From NCBI RefSeq assembly GCF_032062135.1, contig NC_092866.1, positions 30,823,819 through 30,887,818 of the forward strand: a stretch of 64,000 bases of DNA, read 5' to 3'. Within the stretch, counting starts at the first letter, position 1; each line of letters begins with the position of its first letter. This document shows, in pieces, positions 23,447 through 36,980 of the stretch. Made by a program: the position numbers and the translations under genes. The notes under the pieces were generated by a model that was not told the DNA's origin, searched no databases, and was given only the letters and a program-made list of their open reading frames with translations. Source of the stretch: Pyxicephalus adspersus (taxonomy: Eukaryota; Chordata; Amphibia; Anura; Pyxicephalidae).

Positions 23447-23667
23447 CTGAAGTGTGCAAAGCCTGCATGGTAGTGGCAGACCAGAACCTAATCCTAAAAA
23501 CTTCCATCTTTTATTTTTAGCCTTAGAACTCTACCCACGTCAATCATCAGACTTGCAGGTGGTGTTTCACATAAATTATTTAAACATATTCTGCCTTTAA
23601 GTATTCTTTCCCCATCAAATGCTAATCTGTTGTGTAAGATATAATACCTTTCAAAACACCGAACTTA

Positions 23668-24255
<588 letters not shown>

Positions 24256-25020
24256 TGATGAATACATTTTTTTAAACATTGTATTTTTGTTGAGTTTTAT
24301 ATACATTTTTAACAAACATACATAACAATAGTGGAGGGAAAAATTCCAGTCCCCAAACACAAATTCACAGTAATGGACCAATACCATACAACCATTTTAA
24401 TGCAAACAGTTCTATTGACCAAACAGACCATATCATACAGTACATAACCCCTTCTCCAACCCTCCATACATATAGAAAAGACTCAGACCCAGTTATCTGG
24501 CAAACCTCTCTTTTCTATCATGAAGCCACTCTGTCTTACTAAACTCAGTCCCAGCTAGCCCCCATATCTTAGGTCGTTTCAACCAGTCACTCTGGTCTCC
24601 CAGCATTGTTTTGTAAAGTGGAGATTCTTGAAACATGATCCAAGATGCCCAATGTCTCCATGAACCTCTCATTCCTTTTATAGAGACTAGAAGTCAAATC
24701 CTCATGATGAATACATTTGATTGCTTGGTACAGATGATTTAAAAGCAATATAATTGGGTGGCAGATGTTATTGGGGGTCCCCATGCCTCTTTGAGGACAG
24801 TTCAAGCTTTATTTAGGCTTTATTTTAGCTGCCAGCTCAGCCACCTTAATCCAGGCCCCATGCCATGTATTGATTGACAATGGACAGCGCAAGCAATATA
24901 TGTTTGAAACTGGACTTCCCATACTAGATTAGATTTAGAATTTCTGGATGAACAAGCTTCTGTCTCAGTGTGTTGATGGCCTTCACAAATGTTTGTGAAA
25001 ACATCCATGAAGCAGTTGAT
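24256..25020 (-). other. Possible retroposon 3' end (minus strand)
   Basis: On the minus strand the block ends in a segment rich in ATAAAACTC and AATACAATG followed by A-rich sequence (24300-24265), like a LINE 3' tail. No protein motif supports a family. It could be unrelated intronic DNA. Confidence 0.3.
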
Positions 25021-25239
25021 TCAATAAATACCAAATTATTGTGGCATAACCTACCATTCCAGCACAAACAATGCTTTTATTCAAACATATTTGGAATAAG
25101 TGGTTAATGTCTTCTACTGTAGCCTCTACCGATATACGTTCCTCTAGCTTCCTTATTTAGAACCTGTACATTATACTACAAAATCGAGACAAACCTCAAA
25201 AATGTAAAAAAAATGTACTTGTTGTAGAGAAGACTATAT

Positions 25240-26060
25240 AAGGCTGTGTCTTTTGCTATACTGTCCCTCTATACAGGGACGGGTACAGACAGGCATGCCT
25301 TTTCGGTCATTTATTCCTGTCTTAATGACCCCCGGGGGACTTTTTTTTTCACACTGGGGGGAGGAATCGGGAATCTTTCTGGAAACTACTTAGAGGGTTA
25401 TCTGGATGTCACACCACTCCTCCATCAGCAGCAGATATCAAGAGCTTAATTATAAAATCCTGTCAAGTTTGTACAATACACCTGCCTGTCTCCATCAAAT
25501 ATTTACAAATGCATTTGACAGCTGTTGGAGATGTGGTGTGGAAATCCATGAAACACATCTTCTGGTTATGTCAGCAGAGTAAGAGATCACACAAAAATTT
25601 ACTGACTACACATTCCCACATGACCCAGCTTTCTTCTTACTCACCATAGCTCTTAGGTTCTGAGGTGTCTCTCAGGTTCCATAAGACCTCAGTAGTGAAA
25701 CACCTATTGAGTGCAGCAAAAGGCTGTATACCAATGTACTGGAAATCTAATTCTTGCCCCTTGTTAAGCCAAGGGTTTAGAAATGTAAATGAGATTATAC
25801 TCCGGGAAGACCTGGCTTTGAATTTGAAGCTCCCTGGTTTTATTGGAAACAATTGATGGACACCTCTGTATATATATCACATATCTGACCTGCTAGCTTT
25901 GCCATTTTTAGAATACAGTCTGTAATAAATGATGACATTATATCCCTGTTGAGGTACCCACCAGGACTTTGTATATAAACCCTATAAATGATGCTTTTCC
26001 TTAGGCCCTGTAAATTAGCATTTTTATAAAACAAGATATAAGAGGTCTTTGATCCCTGTT
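25240..26060 (+). mobile_element. L1-like ORF2 C-terminal remnant
   Basis: The plus strand encodes CWRCGVEIHETHLLV near 25525-25570 (zinc-knuckle region), FTDYTFPHDPAFFLL near 25600-25640 (compare FTDYTVPEDPAFFLL at 15.5 kb, minus), and then KHLLSAAKGCIPMYWKS and NVNEIILREDLALNLKLPGF (25690-25845). These match the distal L1 ORF2. No RT is present. Confidence 0.8.
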
Positions 26061-28090
26061 ATTGGCTTAGTGTGTATGTTTACCCATATACTATAACTGA
26101 ATATGAGGCCTCATAGGGCTATATCTAGGTAAAGCAAAACTTTCATGACAAAAAAAAATTTCACTTGATTCATCAAGAAACTGAGCCCATCAAGTCCAAC
26201 GCTGGCTCAGCTTCCATCTTCTTTCAGATGCTCTGATATTCAGATATATAACGCTGCCATTTTCTTTCTTCCTGGTGCTTCATCAGGTCACCCGAACTTG
26301 CACTGCACAGACTAGAGATCGGGTGACATGTCTTCCTAAAAATGTTAAAAAAAAATAAAAAAAAAGTGCGCATCCGCCCTATTTTTTTTATATTCTAGGA
26401 AAGCCCAAATTCACTGTGTTCAAACCTTCATTTTCCTGACAGCTCCCCTCTCCCCTGCAGGTGTTTCCCCTACCTTTCCCCCCCTGGTTCAGCCTCTCCA
26501 AGGGGAAGTCCCATTGCGGAAGGTAAATCCATCATGTTTCTGGTGCCGAGGGTATGGTGATATGGAGCTTAAATAGCCCCTTTTGTTATGAGTAGGTAAG
26601 CTGTAAGGCAAGATTTTTTTTTTTACCTGTTTCTGTTTTCTTTTGCTGTCTAAAACAGTTGCTCAATGCCTTGCACATGTGCAGCAAACTTTAGCTCACA
26701 GCCATCATGCAAACGGCAGTAGTAAAAATGTTTTTGAAGGAAAGAATGTCTTTGCTTTCTGTTGTATCTCTGGGGTCACCTGCTGCATTGCTCTATGAAA
26801 TTGCAGTCTGAGCTTAAACAAAACACCAATGGACTGGTGTTCTGCCTAATGGTGTTTCTACCAGGATTCTGTTATTCTATAATTATACATGTATACATAC
26901 CTGTTCATGGGTTATATATGTATACATACCTCATTCATCATCCTGTGGTATTTTGTGGAAAAAACCTTGTAGGTTTTTTCTTGTTTACTTGCACATTTAT
27001 TAAATCATTAGTTGGTACCATAACTCTGTTATTCTCCAAACTACTCCAGCAGGGGGTATTTTGCTTGTCTCTAGGATCAGCCTTGTTAGGCGACCATCAG
27101 CATCTTGCTTCCAGCAGGCGCTATTTTGAATTACTTTTTCTGTTTGTTACTTCTTTCTAGCTGCTATGCTGACTGGCAGAAAGCTGTGGCACAGGTAGAG
27201 AATGGATTCGGAAGATGGCCACCCCCTTTTTTTTTTTTTTAAAAAAGAGTATTTAATGTGGTTTCTTTGTGTTGTGGGATACAAGCCTCCAAAAAACATA
27301 CCAGGAAGTCAGAGCATGCTTCTCTCTGGCTCAGTCTACCATGCCTGTAAAGGTAACATTCTTCCCACGGGCAGCACTGCAACAGGCATTTATCCCACTG
27401 ATCATCACACTAGTGTACAGTGATCTGTGGAGGTGTGGATTGTAGCATAATTTCCTTAGGACCCAAAAGTTGCTTTCTCTATCTTATAGGGTTAAGAGAG
27501 ACGAGTTTATGCCATCAAGGAAGGAGAAATCACTTGCCCATTCTAAGTCAGTCCTCAGATCATTCTACCATTGGAGTATGTTAGGCATTTGGCACTAAGG
27601 CCTTGCCCTTTAAAAATATCTGTGCATCTTACTTAAAGAAGCAAGTAACTATAAGGAAGCACAACCAAGGGAGTTTTAGGACAACGTTGATCAAGCTGTC
27701 ACAGAAAAAATGCAGGTACAATAACTATGTCCACAGCTTTTAAAGAAAGCCGCCTGGAGAACATAAAGATTTGTTTCAGGATTTTAAACTTTAACGGAGA
27801 CTTGGGAGTCTGATAGTGGGACTGACAGCTCACTCTTTAGATTTTGCTTTGGTGGCTCCCTTAATTCAAATCCCTAGGCAGGCCATCCAGTAAGAAGTAT
27901 CTATGCTGGTTTCATTCTGTTGTGGGATAAAAGCCTCCAAAAAGCATACCAGGAAGTCACCTGGAGAAGTTATATCCCACTTTTTTTTAAACTTTATTTA
28001 TACCCACAGAAAGACATTCACAAACCTAGCAATTCAGTTACAGCAATTTCACCAAGAGAACAATAGTTTAAAGCCTGGACCATGATGAAT
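26061..28090. other. Unassigned DNA upstream of the DIRS-like element, with a direct repeat
   Basis: A 50-base block (GTGGTTTC..TTGTGGGAT..AAGCCTCCAAAAA..CATACCAGGAAGTCA) at about 27258-27312 recurs at about 27905-27960. Both are followed by different sequence. A short gag-like region of the DIRS element could lie here, but I cannot show it. Confidence 0.35.
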
Positions 28091-28099
28091 ATAGGGTTA

Positions 28100-30950
28100 A
28101 TAGAAACAAATGTTCAGCTGGGTGCCTGATGAAAGCAAACTACCATAAATTAGCTAATAACTTTCAACATAGTAAACACAACCAGTTTGTGATTTGTCTA
28201 ACTATCAACTTCCTTTTCTCGTTTTCCTTTACTGTTGGCTGTATTAATTATATTGTCCCACATTTTAAAAAAGGAAAGTCAGTCATTTTCCATTTAGGAT
28301 CCTCTGAATCTGTGCCTAGATGGAGTCTTGAAGTGCATCTACACCACAACAGGTCTGGTTGTTGCCCAGCAGTAGTATTAGGATTGGTGTCACATTGTTG
28401 AGGTGGGCAGATAAACAGGTCCTGCATGGTGCCCAGATCCTATTTGGAAGAAGGTATTCAGAGGATCACAGGGGGGCAAGTTACCAATTTGTGGCATAGG
28501 CATCAGTAGCCCTTTGTTTCATTCAGCCCTCTTGCATAACTGTGCTTGGGCCAAGAGATTTCCTGTTAAGAAATTTGTTGACCCTCAGTAAAGGGAACCT
28601 AAAAATCCTAGGTTACCTACTCAGATAGTTTAAAAAGAGCCTAAGGAAAGCTATCTGAAGGTGTATACATCCAGACATCGAAGATGGAAACAAGATTGTC
28701 CAAGTGTTCCAGCATTTGGAAAAGCACAGTGACACCCTGGATGATTTCAGTCAGGTAACATGGTTACGGGATAGAATTTTTATATCAGGCTCTCTGAGAT
28801 CATGGTACTTCAGACAACAGTTTCAAAAGATTCATAGAAGTGTAAAACACTTCTTTCCTATGTGCAAGGAATGGGGCAAGCAGTTGTGCTGCTTTTAATA
28901 GGAGAGCAAGAAAGAGGATTGCTATCCAAACATTTTATAGTAAAAAGACCTTAATGCAGCGGTCGCCAACCTTTTTGGTCCCGAGGACCACTAAAATTAC
29001 CGGCTCCTGACCGCTCATGTCGGTTGGCAATCAAAGGGGAGGAACCTCCCCCACAGTGACGTGATAACGCCATAACCCCGCCCACTCTGTCATCGCAGAT
29101 CAAAGCCTGTGATGGGAGAGTGGGCGGGTTCTGTCGTGAAACACAGCCCACCCACTTCCCTGAGCCAGAGATTTGCACGGGGGAGGTGGTCCGCAGCTCA
29201 GGTAGGTGCGTCGCCCCGGCAGGGTGCACCAGCCATAGCCGCGGACCATCAAAATCTTCTTGCGGACCATCGGTTGGCTACCACTGCTCTAATGGGTTTA
29301 GGTCATTTCTGGACCTAAAGGATTTAAATTTCCTGTGTTCCCACTCGGAGAAAAATCTCCTTGTTTGATATTATTGAAGATGACTTTGGTCAGTCATTTG
29401 TCTGGCTCACTGGATGATTTCAATAGATCTCCCAGGAGCTTCCAGGCCTGTCTCAATTGTGGAATGCCACCTGACATTCTTTCCGTTTGCTGTTTCAAAT
29501 GCCTCCATTTCACCCATCTACTTTTCAGTCTTTCCACAGCTTCAGGATGCCTAATAAAACATTTCTCACAGTGATAACCTTGCTGTGGTTCAGAGAGTCA
29601 GCCTATGTCACTACTTGAATGATGGTTTTGGATATTGTCAGCAAACGAACAAGTTGGAGAGTCACAAGAAGACAATTCTGCAAACTGACTCTGGTAAACT
29701 CAGAAGAGTCAGTTATGGCCAATGCAGGAAATAAATACATGAGTATATTATTAATTACGGTGAAATCTAGAACACTTTGCCTTCCTACAAAGTGGCACAA
29801 ATGATGGTGTGGACTCAGAGTTTTGGAGGGTTGAACTACCAATAAAGGTAAAAGTAATAAAAGTACATTTATTATAATGATGCAGTTTTTATATAGCGGT
29901 GACATATTACGCAATGCTTTATAAAGTGCATAGTCATGTCACTGTCACTCAAATGAACTCACAATCTGATATCCATACCATAGTCATACATTTTAATACA
30001 GTTTTGGGGCAAAGCCAATTAACCTAACTGTATGTAATGCAGGGCATTTCTGAGGCTGAAGACATCTATTTCCATAGGATAATGGTTAGGATAGCACAGG
30101 TTTTCTGCTTATTGGAGTAGAGACTCACTGAACTCTGGTTGGTCTGACAAGACTTGGGATACTGGTGCTCCCATTGCAATTTGTCTTGGGAAATAGCTCT
30201 GAGGCACATGACTAGGATTCAAGTCACCTTAGATGCCAGTCTCAAAGGTTGGGGAGGCCACAGTATGGGACATCGCCTTTGGCCTTACCTTCAAAGGTGG
30301 TCCACTTCAATCTGGTAAATTGTGGGAAGTCCTAAAAGTTTTGAAAGCTTTCACTTTGCTCTTGTGTCAAGTCACAGTTGTTTTTCATTTTCTTTTTTTT
30401 TTTTCATGGACAAAGAAGCAGCTCAACTTTTCTGTCTCCTAACCTGAAACCTAGCCTGAAAATCTGTTGGCTGTTTATAGACAGTTTTCAAGTCGATAGA
30501 CCTGATGGCATTTCCAGTTATGTTCAAGTACCAGCAACTACTGGCCGTGATCCGTTCACGAGAAAATTGATTTTTTTTTTTACCTACTGTACGTTTTAGA
30601 ACCAATAGCACTGATCTTGAGAGGTCTATGGAATAAAAGGAAGGATTCATAAAAAGCAATGCTAGTTATTTCCTATTGGCCAAAATTGGAAAGGTGTTAA
30701 CTCTAATTATGATAGCTACTTCTTTTAATATTTCTTGCCAGGATTAACTTTTCCTGGGCCAGTAGCAGCATTCTATCCCTGACTGCCTGGAACTAAATGC
30801 CAACTTGTTGAAAAGCAGAGGCTCCTAGCATCTGGCTTTTCTCCATGGTGGCAAATATGCAGCCCAAAGCCTACAAACATCTATAAATAGATGCCACAAT
30901 ATATAGAAAGTTTTTATTTGAATAGCAGAACCAAGGGTTTTCTTTGTTAA
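28100..30950 (+). mobile_element. DIRS-like retrotransposon remnant (RT, RNase H, part of downstream domain)
   Basis: The plus strand has HGYGIEF (about 28757-28777; start of DIRS RT). The hAT MITE at 28957-29286 follows, then GFRSFLDLKDLNFLC (29296-29340), an RT palm with HYLNDGFGY (29609-29635) and an RNase H start LDASLKGWGGHSMGH (30230-30270). Next come ICWLFIDSFQVDRPDG (about 30460-30510) and LSLTAWNLNAN near 30775. This order (RT, RH, then VDLFA-type block) is typical of DIRS elements. Tyrosine recombinase and terminal repeats were not identified. Many stops. Confidence 0.78.
28957..29286. mobile_element. hAT-like MITE (330 bp) inserted in the DIRS-like RT
   Basis: The ends CAGCGGTCGCCAACC and GGTTGGCTACCACTG are imperfect inverted repeats. 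The flanks CCTTAATG (28949-28956) and CTCTAATG (29287-29294) match at 6 of 8 positions. It is related to, but distinct from, the 18013 element (CAGCGG.CCCAACCTTTTTGG start). It has no transposase and is GC-rich relative to the surroundings. Confidence 0.88.
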
Positions 30951-31179
30951 CCCATCACCAGCACAGGTACCAGAATTTTCTGCATTCAGCTTTGGACGAG
31001 GAACTTGGGGTCAACTTGTTTAGGTCTAAGTGTCAGCCCCCACAACCACCAAGTGGGTGAAACATCTTTTGCAGTGGCAGTTCTTCAAAGCAGTTGCATA
31101 ACTGAAGCCTTCAGTAAAGTCGTTCTTTTCAGCATAGGACTAGCCCCTTTCTGTCTTGATCACCATGGCAGGTGTGATT

Positions 31180-31740
31180 TTTTTTTTCAATCAATCTCCA
31201 AAACAAAATCTCATATGTTCCAGAAATACAGAGGCCCCATAATGGTTCTCAGTAGAAATTACAACTTTAATACAAAAATAATGGGGGAAAGGGTAATCCC
31301 CTGCCACGTTCCATTTTTGGATAGGAAAGGATGCTTAGTTGAGCAGTCAGATTGGTCTGTAACTCGCACAGATGGAGGGATTCTCTCCCTTTTGAAATTA
31401 AAGAGATACAGGGTCATGGGGTATACTTTCAGCCAGGGAAATAAAGGATGTGAATAATGGGGTCTTAGAGTTTTTAAAAAAATGGCTTTTTAATATAGAA
31501 AAGAAAAGCCATCCAGGCCGGGAGCCGTGCTGGATTGTGTATTTATGATTGTCCTCTTTAATTCCTCCATGATGAGTGCATCCAAGTGCTTCCAATCTGG
31601 AGAGGAAATCTGGGGCATAGAGATCTTGGCTAAATATTCTTTAATAGAGGTCAGCAGGCTATTGGAGGAGGTTGTGGAGGAGGGGTTCTGGTTAAGGTTA
31701 AAGTTTTACCAACTTTTATAATAGTCCCTGCTGATGTCCC
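31180..31740 (-). mobile_element. L1-like RT entry fragment
   Basis: The minus strand encodes ISSPDWKHLDALIMEELKRT, SSTAPGLDGFF (RT entry PGPDG-type, about 31510-31480), then LFTSFISLAESIP and SICASYRPI (about 31355). These match L1 ORF2 at the start of RT. The later RT is missing. Confidence 0.8.
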
Positions 31741-33330
31741 CAACCTAGTACAACTTCCTAACCCAAGTGATGTATATTAGTGCATTTATTAGTATAATAC
31801 TACTTTTATTACAAAACTCATAAAATACTCGGTTACAACTAGACAACATGGCCTTGGCTTTACAAGTGGTCTCTGAGGGACATTAGTTTCTTGCCTATTT
31901 CAGGATCCAATGTCCATTTGTGCAAGGTTAGGAATATTGGATTTTGGAAATGATGTCCAATTTTTTTGGCTGGTGCACCTTTTTTTTTTTTAAAGTCTGG
32001 ACCCACACTTGATCAATGTTCACCCTATCTCAGCTTTGTGGGCTTCCCAGACAGTTGCAAGATCACTACCCAGGGTGGAATTCAGAGCAAAATAGTAAGT
32101 CAGCCCGAAATAGGTCGGACAGAGGGAGACACAGCTACTGTCTTGTAAAAGTCCTGAAAAAGTGAGTCATTCAAGTGCCACAAATTAGGTGAAAACATAG
32201 AATTACAGAAGAATGAAAATGAGATGGGGAAAATAGATTAACCAATAACTTTAACAAGGGTGTTGCACTCCAAGATTGTTTATAGACATATGTGGATAGA
32301 TGCATGTATATATAGGTGTACATATGGTACCCTATGTTCCCATGCTTATATGTACACTTTAGGCCATATCCTAATAGTTAGGTTTTATTTTAAGTTTAAT
32401 TAAACAATGCATGAAGGTATGTGTAGGAAGGTTTGTGATCTGTTTCACTTTGTCCAGCCACTTCACACAAGGGACAATAGACAAACAGACCATCAAACAG
32501 ATGCCAGGAAACTGATAAAAAGTTACCATAATAATGATGATTACCAGTAGCGCCTTCAGGGGTAATAAACCAATCAAGCCTGGGTCAGCAGGAGATGGAT
32601 GAATAGCTGGACAGGTTGGTTGGGGTGATGGCCCATCTGGGACCTTTTGGTGACACCCAAATTAGATGACCCTAACCTGGCTTTGGCTATAGATTCCTAT
32701 ATCAAATTAGCTGGGAGGTCTCGAAAATTCCTGAAGTTTGAAATACCTAATCCCTAGTGAGGGGAATGTGTCAGCCAATAGGTGTCCTACAGATCACACC
32801 CAGTAACCAATCCAAGAGCCCCAATGATACCTACTGGGAATTAAGTGTAGTAGTACCTATTGGGAATTAACTTAAGACTGGGAGTTAGGAGAATAGTAGC
32901 CAGAGCCAGCAGAAGCCAGCAGGAGAAAGAATCCAGATAGTGCAGATAGAGGAAGTATGAGTCACTGAGTAAGAAAGAAATAGTTAGTCATGCAAGAAGC
33001 ATGGAAGCTATAAGATATTCTTGAATGCATTCCTACATTGTCTTATTTTGTAATTGCTGGATTATGTACTATTATTAGATTACTACGGGGGTTTACCTAC
33101 TAACAAGAATATATTCATTTACTGTATATTTTGTTGGTTGAAGTCCTATATCTATAACACCCAATATAGCTGTGTATTATATGTCCTAACTTGTTTCTTA
33201 TTAAACTCTTTGAGTGACTAGTTATTATTTGTGCATGACCCTTCATTTATTGAATAAATATGTGCATGGATAGGGTGATATAATATTTATATTTATGCAG
33301 ATAATATTTATAATCAACAAGGTCTAAATA
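31741..33330. other. Unassigned region with a possible solo LTR (about 32590-33245)
   Basis: 32590-33245 has LTR-like character: CCAAT-containing sequence near 32808, direct repeats of TACCTATTGGGAATTAA (about 32830-32870), AGCCAGCAG repeats, and TTATTAAACTCTTTGAGTG near 33200. No matching ends were proven. The rest has no recognisable content. Confidence 0.35.
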
Positions 33331-33339
33331 GGGCAGCCA

Positions 33340-33880
33340 AAAGTGCTCTGTTCTGGAGTATGACTTGTGCTATCACAGAAATAAAGCATAGTTTCTTACA
33401 GAGAGGTGGAAAACATTTCAAACATCAACTGAAAATTAAATTACCACCAGGTGTGGGGACCGCCACTGTATCATGGGATATATCTACCTGCAGATCAGAG
33501 GCAAAATTTAAGTTCCCTCCCAAGATCAGGAGATCCTCTTGGAAATTTGCCAACCACTGCACCAGTACATGCTCAAGTAACCATCCCTGTAGAATGTTCC
33601 ATAAGACTAAGGTGGCCAAAGTAATCATGTGCCCCTCTAGGAGAACTTAAGAAATAGAACTCTGCAATGCAGATGGTAATATAAGAAAGTTTTGCATTTT
33701 GAGGATGCAGAGGGTACAAGGCTCTGTGGAATAGTCGATTCCTATAGAGGACTCCTTAAGTTCCTGAAGCAAGGTGTTAAAAATAGTCGCAGTAGATACT
33801 CTCACTTTAGGCTCAATTGTCTACAGAGTCCTTGTATTCTGATATTGTTTCACGTGCTGTTTTCCAAGTCAACTTGGTGA
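33340..33880 (-). mobile_element. L1-like endonuclease fragment
   Basis: The minus strand from 33628 encodes WLANFQEDLLILGGNLNFAS (normally GGDFN; catalytic Asp replaced by Asn) and then DLQVDIS. This is the middle of an L1-type endonuclease. It is on the same strand as, and upstream of, the RT fragment at 31180-31740, so both may derive from one copy. Confidence 0.7.
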
Positions 33881-35214
33881 TATAACAGGTGTTGCAATAG
33901 GACTAAATTATCATTCAGAATTGCTGAGTGTGTAGGCCTTCATATCTGCCTGGACCTTTTCATTTCCTCAATGCAGTTGCGCCACTACCTATTATACATG
34001 CTTCTAAATCACACTTGGTGGGCAAGGAGGAAACTTGTTCAGCGGGCTTACCTGCTAGCGTGTGTGCATGGTGCACTTGGGTATGTCCCAGGACTTGACA
34101 TCATCTTGGAGCTGCAAGATCTTGCCGTGGCCTGTCATAAGATTGTTGGCAGCACATATCTAAAGTATTGCACGGCATTGATGCTGTGAGAAAAATGAAT
34201 TACCCAGAAGCAGATGGGAGCTACACAACACAAGGTGCCTTTTCCGTCCATAAGCTGATCATGGCCCCCCCCCCCATTCTGGTTGGAATCATTTTCAAAA
34301 ATGTGGATTGATTTGACAGAGAAACATTAGGTATGTATCAAGTATGGTAAGTATCTTACAACTTAAAACCAGGTATCTCTTCGATCTAAACTTTCCGAGT
34401 TACCCTTAACCGTTGCATCATATAATAATTATACTTGTTACATATGCTTCATTCAAGTGTTTATTTTAACTAAACATATGTGTTGATGTTGACTGCATGT
34501 AAATTATATTGTATATATTGTTTTCTTGTATCTTATTAACCAGTTTAAATCTCTGTGAAGTCCCCTGATAAAGCCAATATGGCGAAAAGGCGTCGGAAAT
34601 ATGGAGTACTTATTGATCATATAAGGTTTTTGAATTAATTGTATACTCTGAATTTAAGACTGTATACCTTTTCTCTGTGATTAGTAGTATCATGTTAGCT
34701 ATGAAAATTATAATATGTGTTTTTTATTTATACTTTTTACCTCAAAGAGCCGTTCTTTTTATTTTGTATACACAAAATGTTTTTTTAAGATTTTGTGCCT
34801 AGGGTCAATGGCAGGCTTTTGGGAATTAGATACAGTTTTAAATGTAAGTCTTAATGTAACCTAAAAAGTAAAATAAGCTGTTTCAATGCATTTACCACAA
34901 AAAGGTGAATAGAAAATTATGTAATCTATATTTGTTATGTGTTAGTAAAGAATGCATAGTTTAGGCAACCTTCATTTATGACAATCCCAAGTAAGATGTC
35001 TGTAAATATTTGTATCAGAATAAAGATCTTTAGGTTGATATGTATAATTATTTTTTGACTTTCTGTTTAATCTTTTAAGAGTGTATTTTATAATATTACT
35101 TCCGCCCTAATAGGTGATCTATCTCGTGACGAGGTATAGCAGGAATGGCGAGGCTTTCTGTTTATTCCACTGGAGAGCCACCTAGGAGTTAATCTTAGGT
35201 CAAATACAAAAACA
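33881..35214. other. Unassigned AT-rich DNA with one hairpin motif
   Basis: No protein or transposon family recognised. CCTGATAAAGCCAATATGGCGAAAAGGCGTCGG lies at 34565-34597 and is one of the recurring motifs. Confidence 0.45.
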
Positions 35215-35769
35215 TGGAATACTGAATACATGTGTTGTGAAAGTTCAGGTGGATTTGTGTAATCTGTCTGATCTGTGCCCTTGTGAACATCTTGTGTCCT
35301 CCTTCTCACACTAGGTTGGGGTGGGAGTGACCTGATAAGAAGAAAGTTATGGCTGTTATGCCCTGATGAGTTATGATAAAGAAAGCTACCGGTAATAAAC
35401 AAAATATATTCTCATACAATTGCAAGTTTTTTGCGAACTAGCAATGATCATGTAACAAGTTGATTGGTTGAGTTCAGTGTAAAAATGGTAACTCCAGATA
35501 AAAAAGAATTGCTGACGCTGACATTTTCTGGATACACGTAAAGAAACGCCAGCTTCTCCCTGCCTGACTCTTCAGAGTTAGATAATATGGAAATGGGAAC
35601 TCTCCGGGGTAAACCAAGTCACCTGATCTTGCTGATGGAACTGTTGCTGTTTTGGACCATTTTACGCACCCAATAAAGAACTTTTAATTAGGCAGTGCCA
35701 GAGTGTTTTGTGTCATTCTTTAACCCTTCCTGACACTTGTAGTCCCACACATACTTCCACCTTGTTACA
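35215..35769 (+). mobile_element. Solo LTR, same family as the ERV 3' LTR at 61000-61556
   Basis: About 555 bp, starting TGGAATACTGAATACATG and ending CACCTTGTTACA. Several blocks align in order with 61000-61556: a shared start, AAGTTGATTGGTTGAG versus ATCTGACTGGTTGAG, CCAATAAAGAACTTTTAATTA versus CCTTTTAATTAAGCAG, and TAGTCCCAC...CCTTGTTACA. No internal retroviral sequence flanks it, so LTR-LTR recombination is the likely origin. Confidence 0.82.
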
Positions 35770-36555
35770 CAAGGGCAAATGTCTTGCATCCTCTCAAATT
35801 AAAATTATTCCTAATGATCTCCATGTATAAATCCATTTTGTGGATTTTTTCATGCACATTGTTAATAACCTGTTATTTTTCAAAAGTAATTTTCTGACTT
35901 TATAAATCTGCCCAGTATAATAGGAAAACTTTAATCCATTGGTTTTGGGCTCCACTAAATGCAACCCTGAAGTTGACCAATAATTTGATATGTGGTTGTA
36001 TGGAAGAAGGTTGGAGCAGTAATTTTTTGCCCTTCTATGCTAGTGGGAAGTAGTGAAGCATTTGATTTCTTTTGTCCAGTAGTCCACTTGACACTCTCCT
36101 CACCTATGCTGACCTCTATGCGGTATCCAAGGCCTTGGATGATATAGAGTTGTACTGCCAAGGTGGAAGCATAGGAAGTAAGATTTAGATCATAACTTGT
36201 TTGGTTTTACTGGGCCCATATTCCTTATTTTATCAGTTTGAAAACATTTTTTTTATTCTTGTATACATCTAATATTTTTCTTATTACAGATTTGTGTATC
36301 TTGTTTTGTCTATCTTGTCTTTTGCAATGAAGAGTTTCCTTAAGATGTTTCAACATCTTAAACTGTTTGCGACAACACTACATCTTTTTAAGGCTGAAAA
36401 TAAACAAACCTTAACTATTTTTTTTTTAAATAGCTTGGAATGTTTAACTGTGTGTTACTAATATCGAGACCCTGAAAAACAGAAAAATTGGACCTAGAGT
36501 TATTGTCAAGGTAACTAATGCATTTTTATGCTGCTAAATTATTCTGGGCCTCTAT
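35770..36555. other. DUS2 intron, nothing recognised
   Basis: AT-rich; a short perfect palindrome TTAAGATGTTTCAACATCTTAA-type occurs near 36341-36362. No gene is seen. Confidence 0.5.
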
Positions 36556-36557
36556 AT

Positions 36558-36903
36558 AGTTACATAGTAAGGGTAAAAAATGACATAAGTCCATCAAGTT
36601 TAACTACTAGGGAAATAAACATATCCTAGATAAAAACCCTATAGGCATAGTTTATCCAGAAAAAGGTTCTATTTCCTTCCTGACCCTGTCAAGCAACCAG
36701 ATGTTCCCTGGAACAACAGTCTCTATTACCTTCACTTTAAAACCCAGTTATATTCTGTGTAAACAATCCTGCTTTTTCTTAATGCAATCCATAGTACTTG
36801 CCAGCTGTAAATATTGCTTGGCATTTCAAGTCTAAGATGTAAAAAAAAAACCCAGATCCTTTTCCATTTTTGACTCCCTAGGCAGTATGAAGCATGCATG
36901 TTG
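36558..36903 (-). mobile_element. CR1/L2-like LINE 3' end
   Basis: It begins AGTTACATAGTAAGGGTAAA and continues GTCCATCAAGTTTAACTACTAGGGAAATAAACATATC. This is the same as the start of 48047-48130, the 3' UTR of the minus-strand CR1/L2-like copy. It also covers the end of ORF2 to GCATGCATGTTGG. It lies 80 bp from a DUS2 exon. Confidence 0.88.
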
Positions 36904-36980
36904 GCCCCTTAGCCACTAAATGGTAACATATTTATTGTGTGCCAATAAGGAAAACAAAAAAAAAAACAACTTTTACTTAC

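Noticed and set aside
24587..25008. Two short minus-strand open frames considered as a retroposed gene
   Set aside because: No recognisable protein family; left as a possible retroposon 3' end at low confidence.
31005..31457. A 150-codon open frame on the plus strand
   Set aside because: Part of it lies opposite a minus-strand L1-like RT segment, which explains the DNA better; no protein motif in this frame.
33971..34189. Open frame considered as a transposase or host exon
   Set aside because: No motif, no convincing splice sites, no continuation in adjacent frames.
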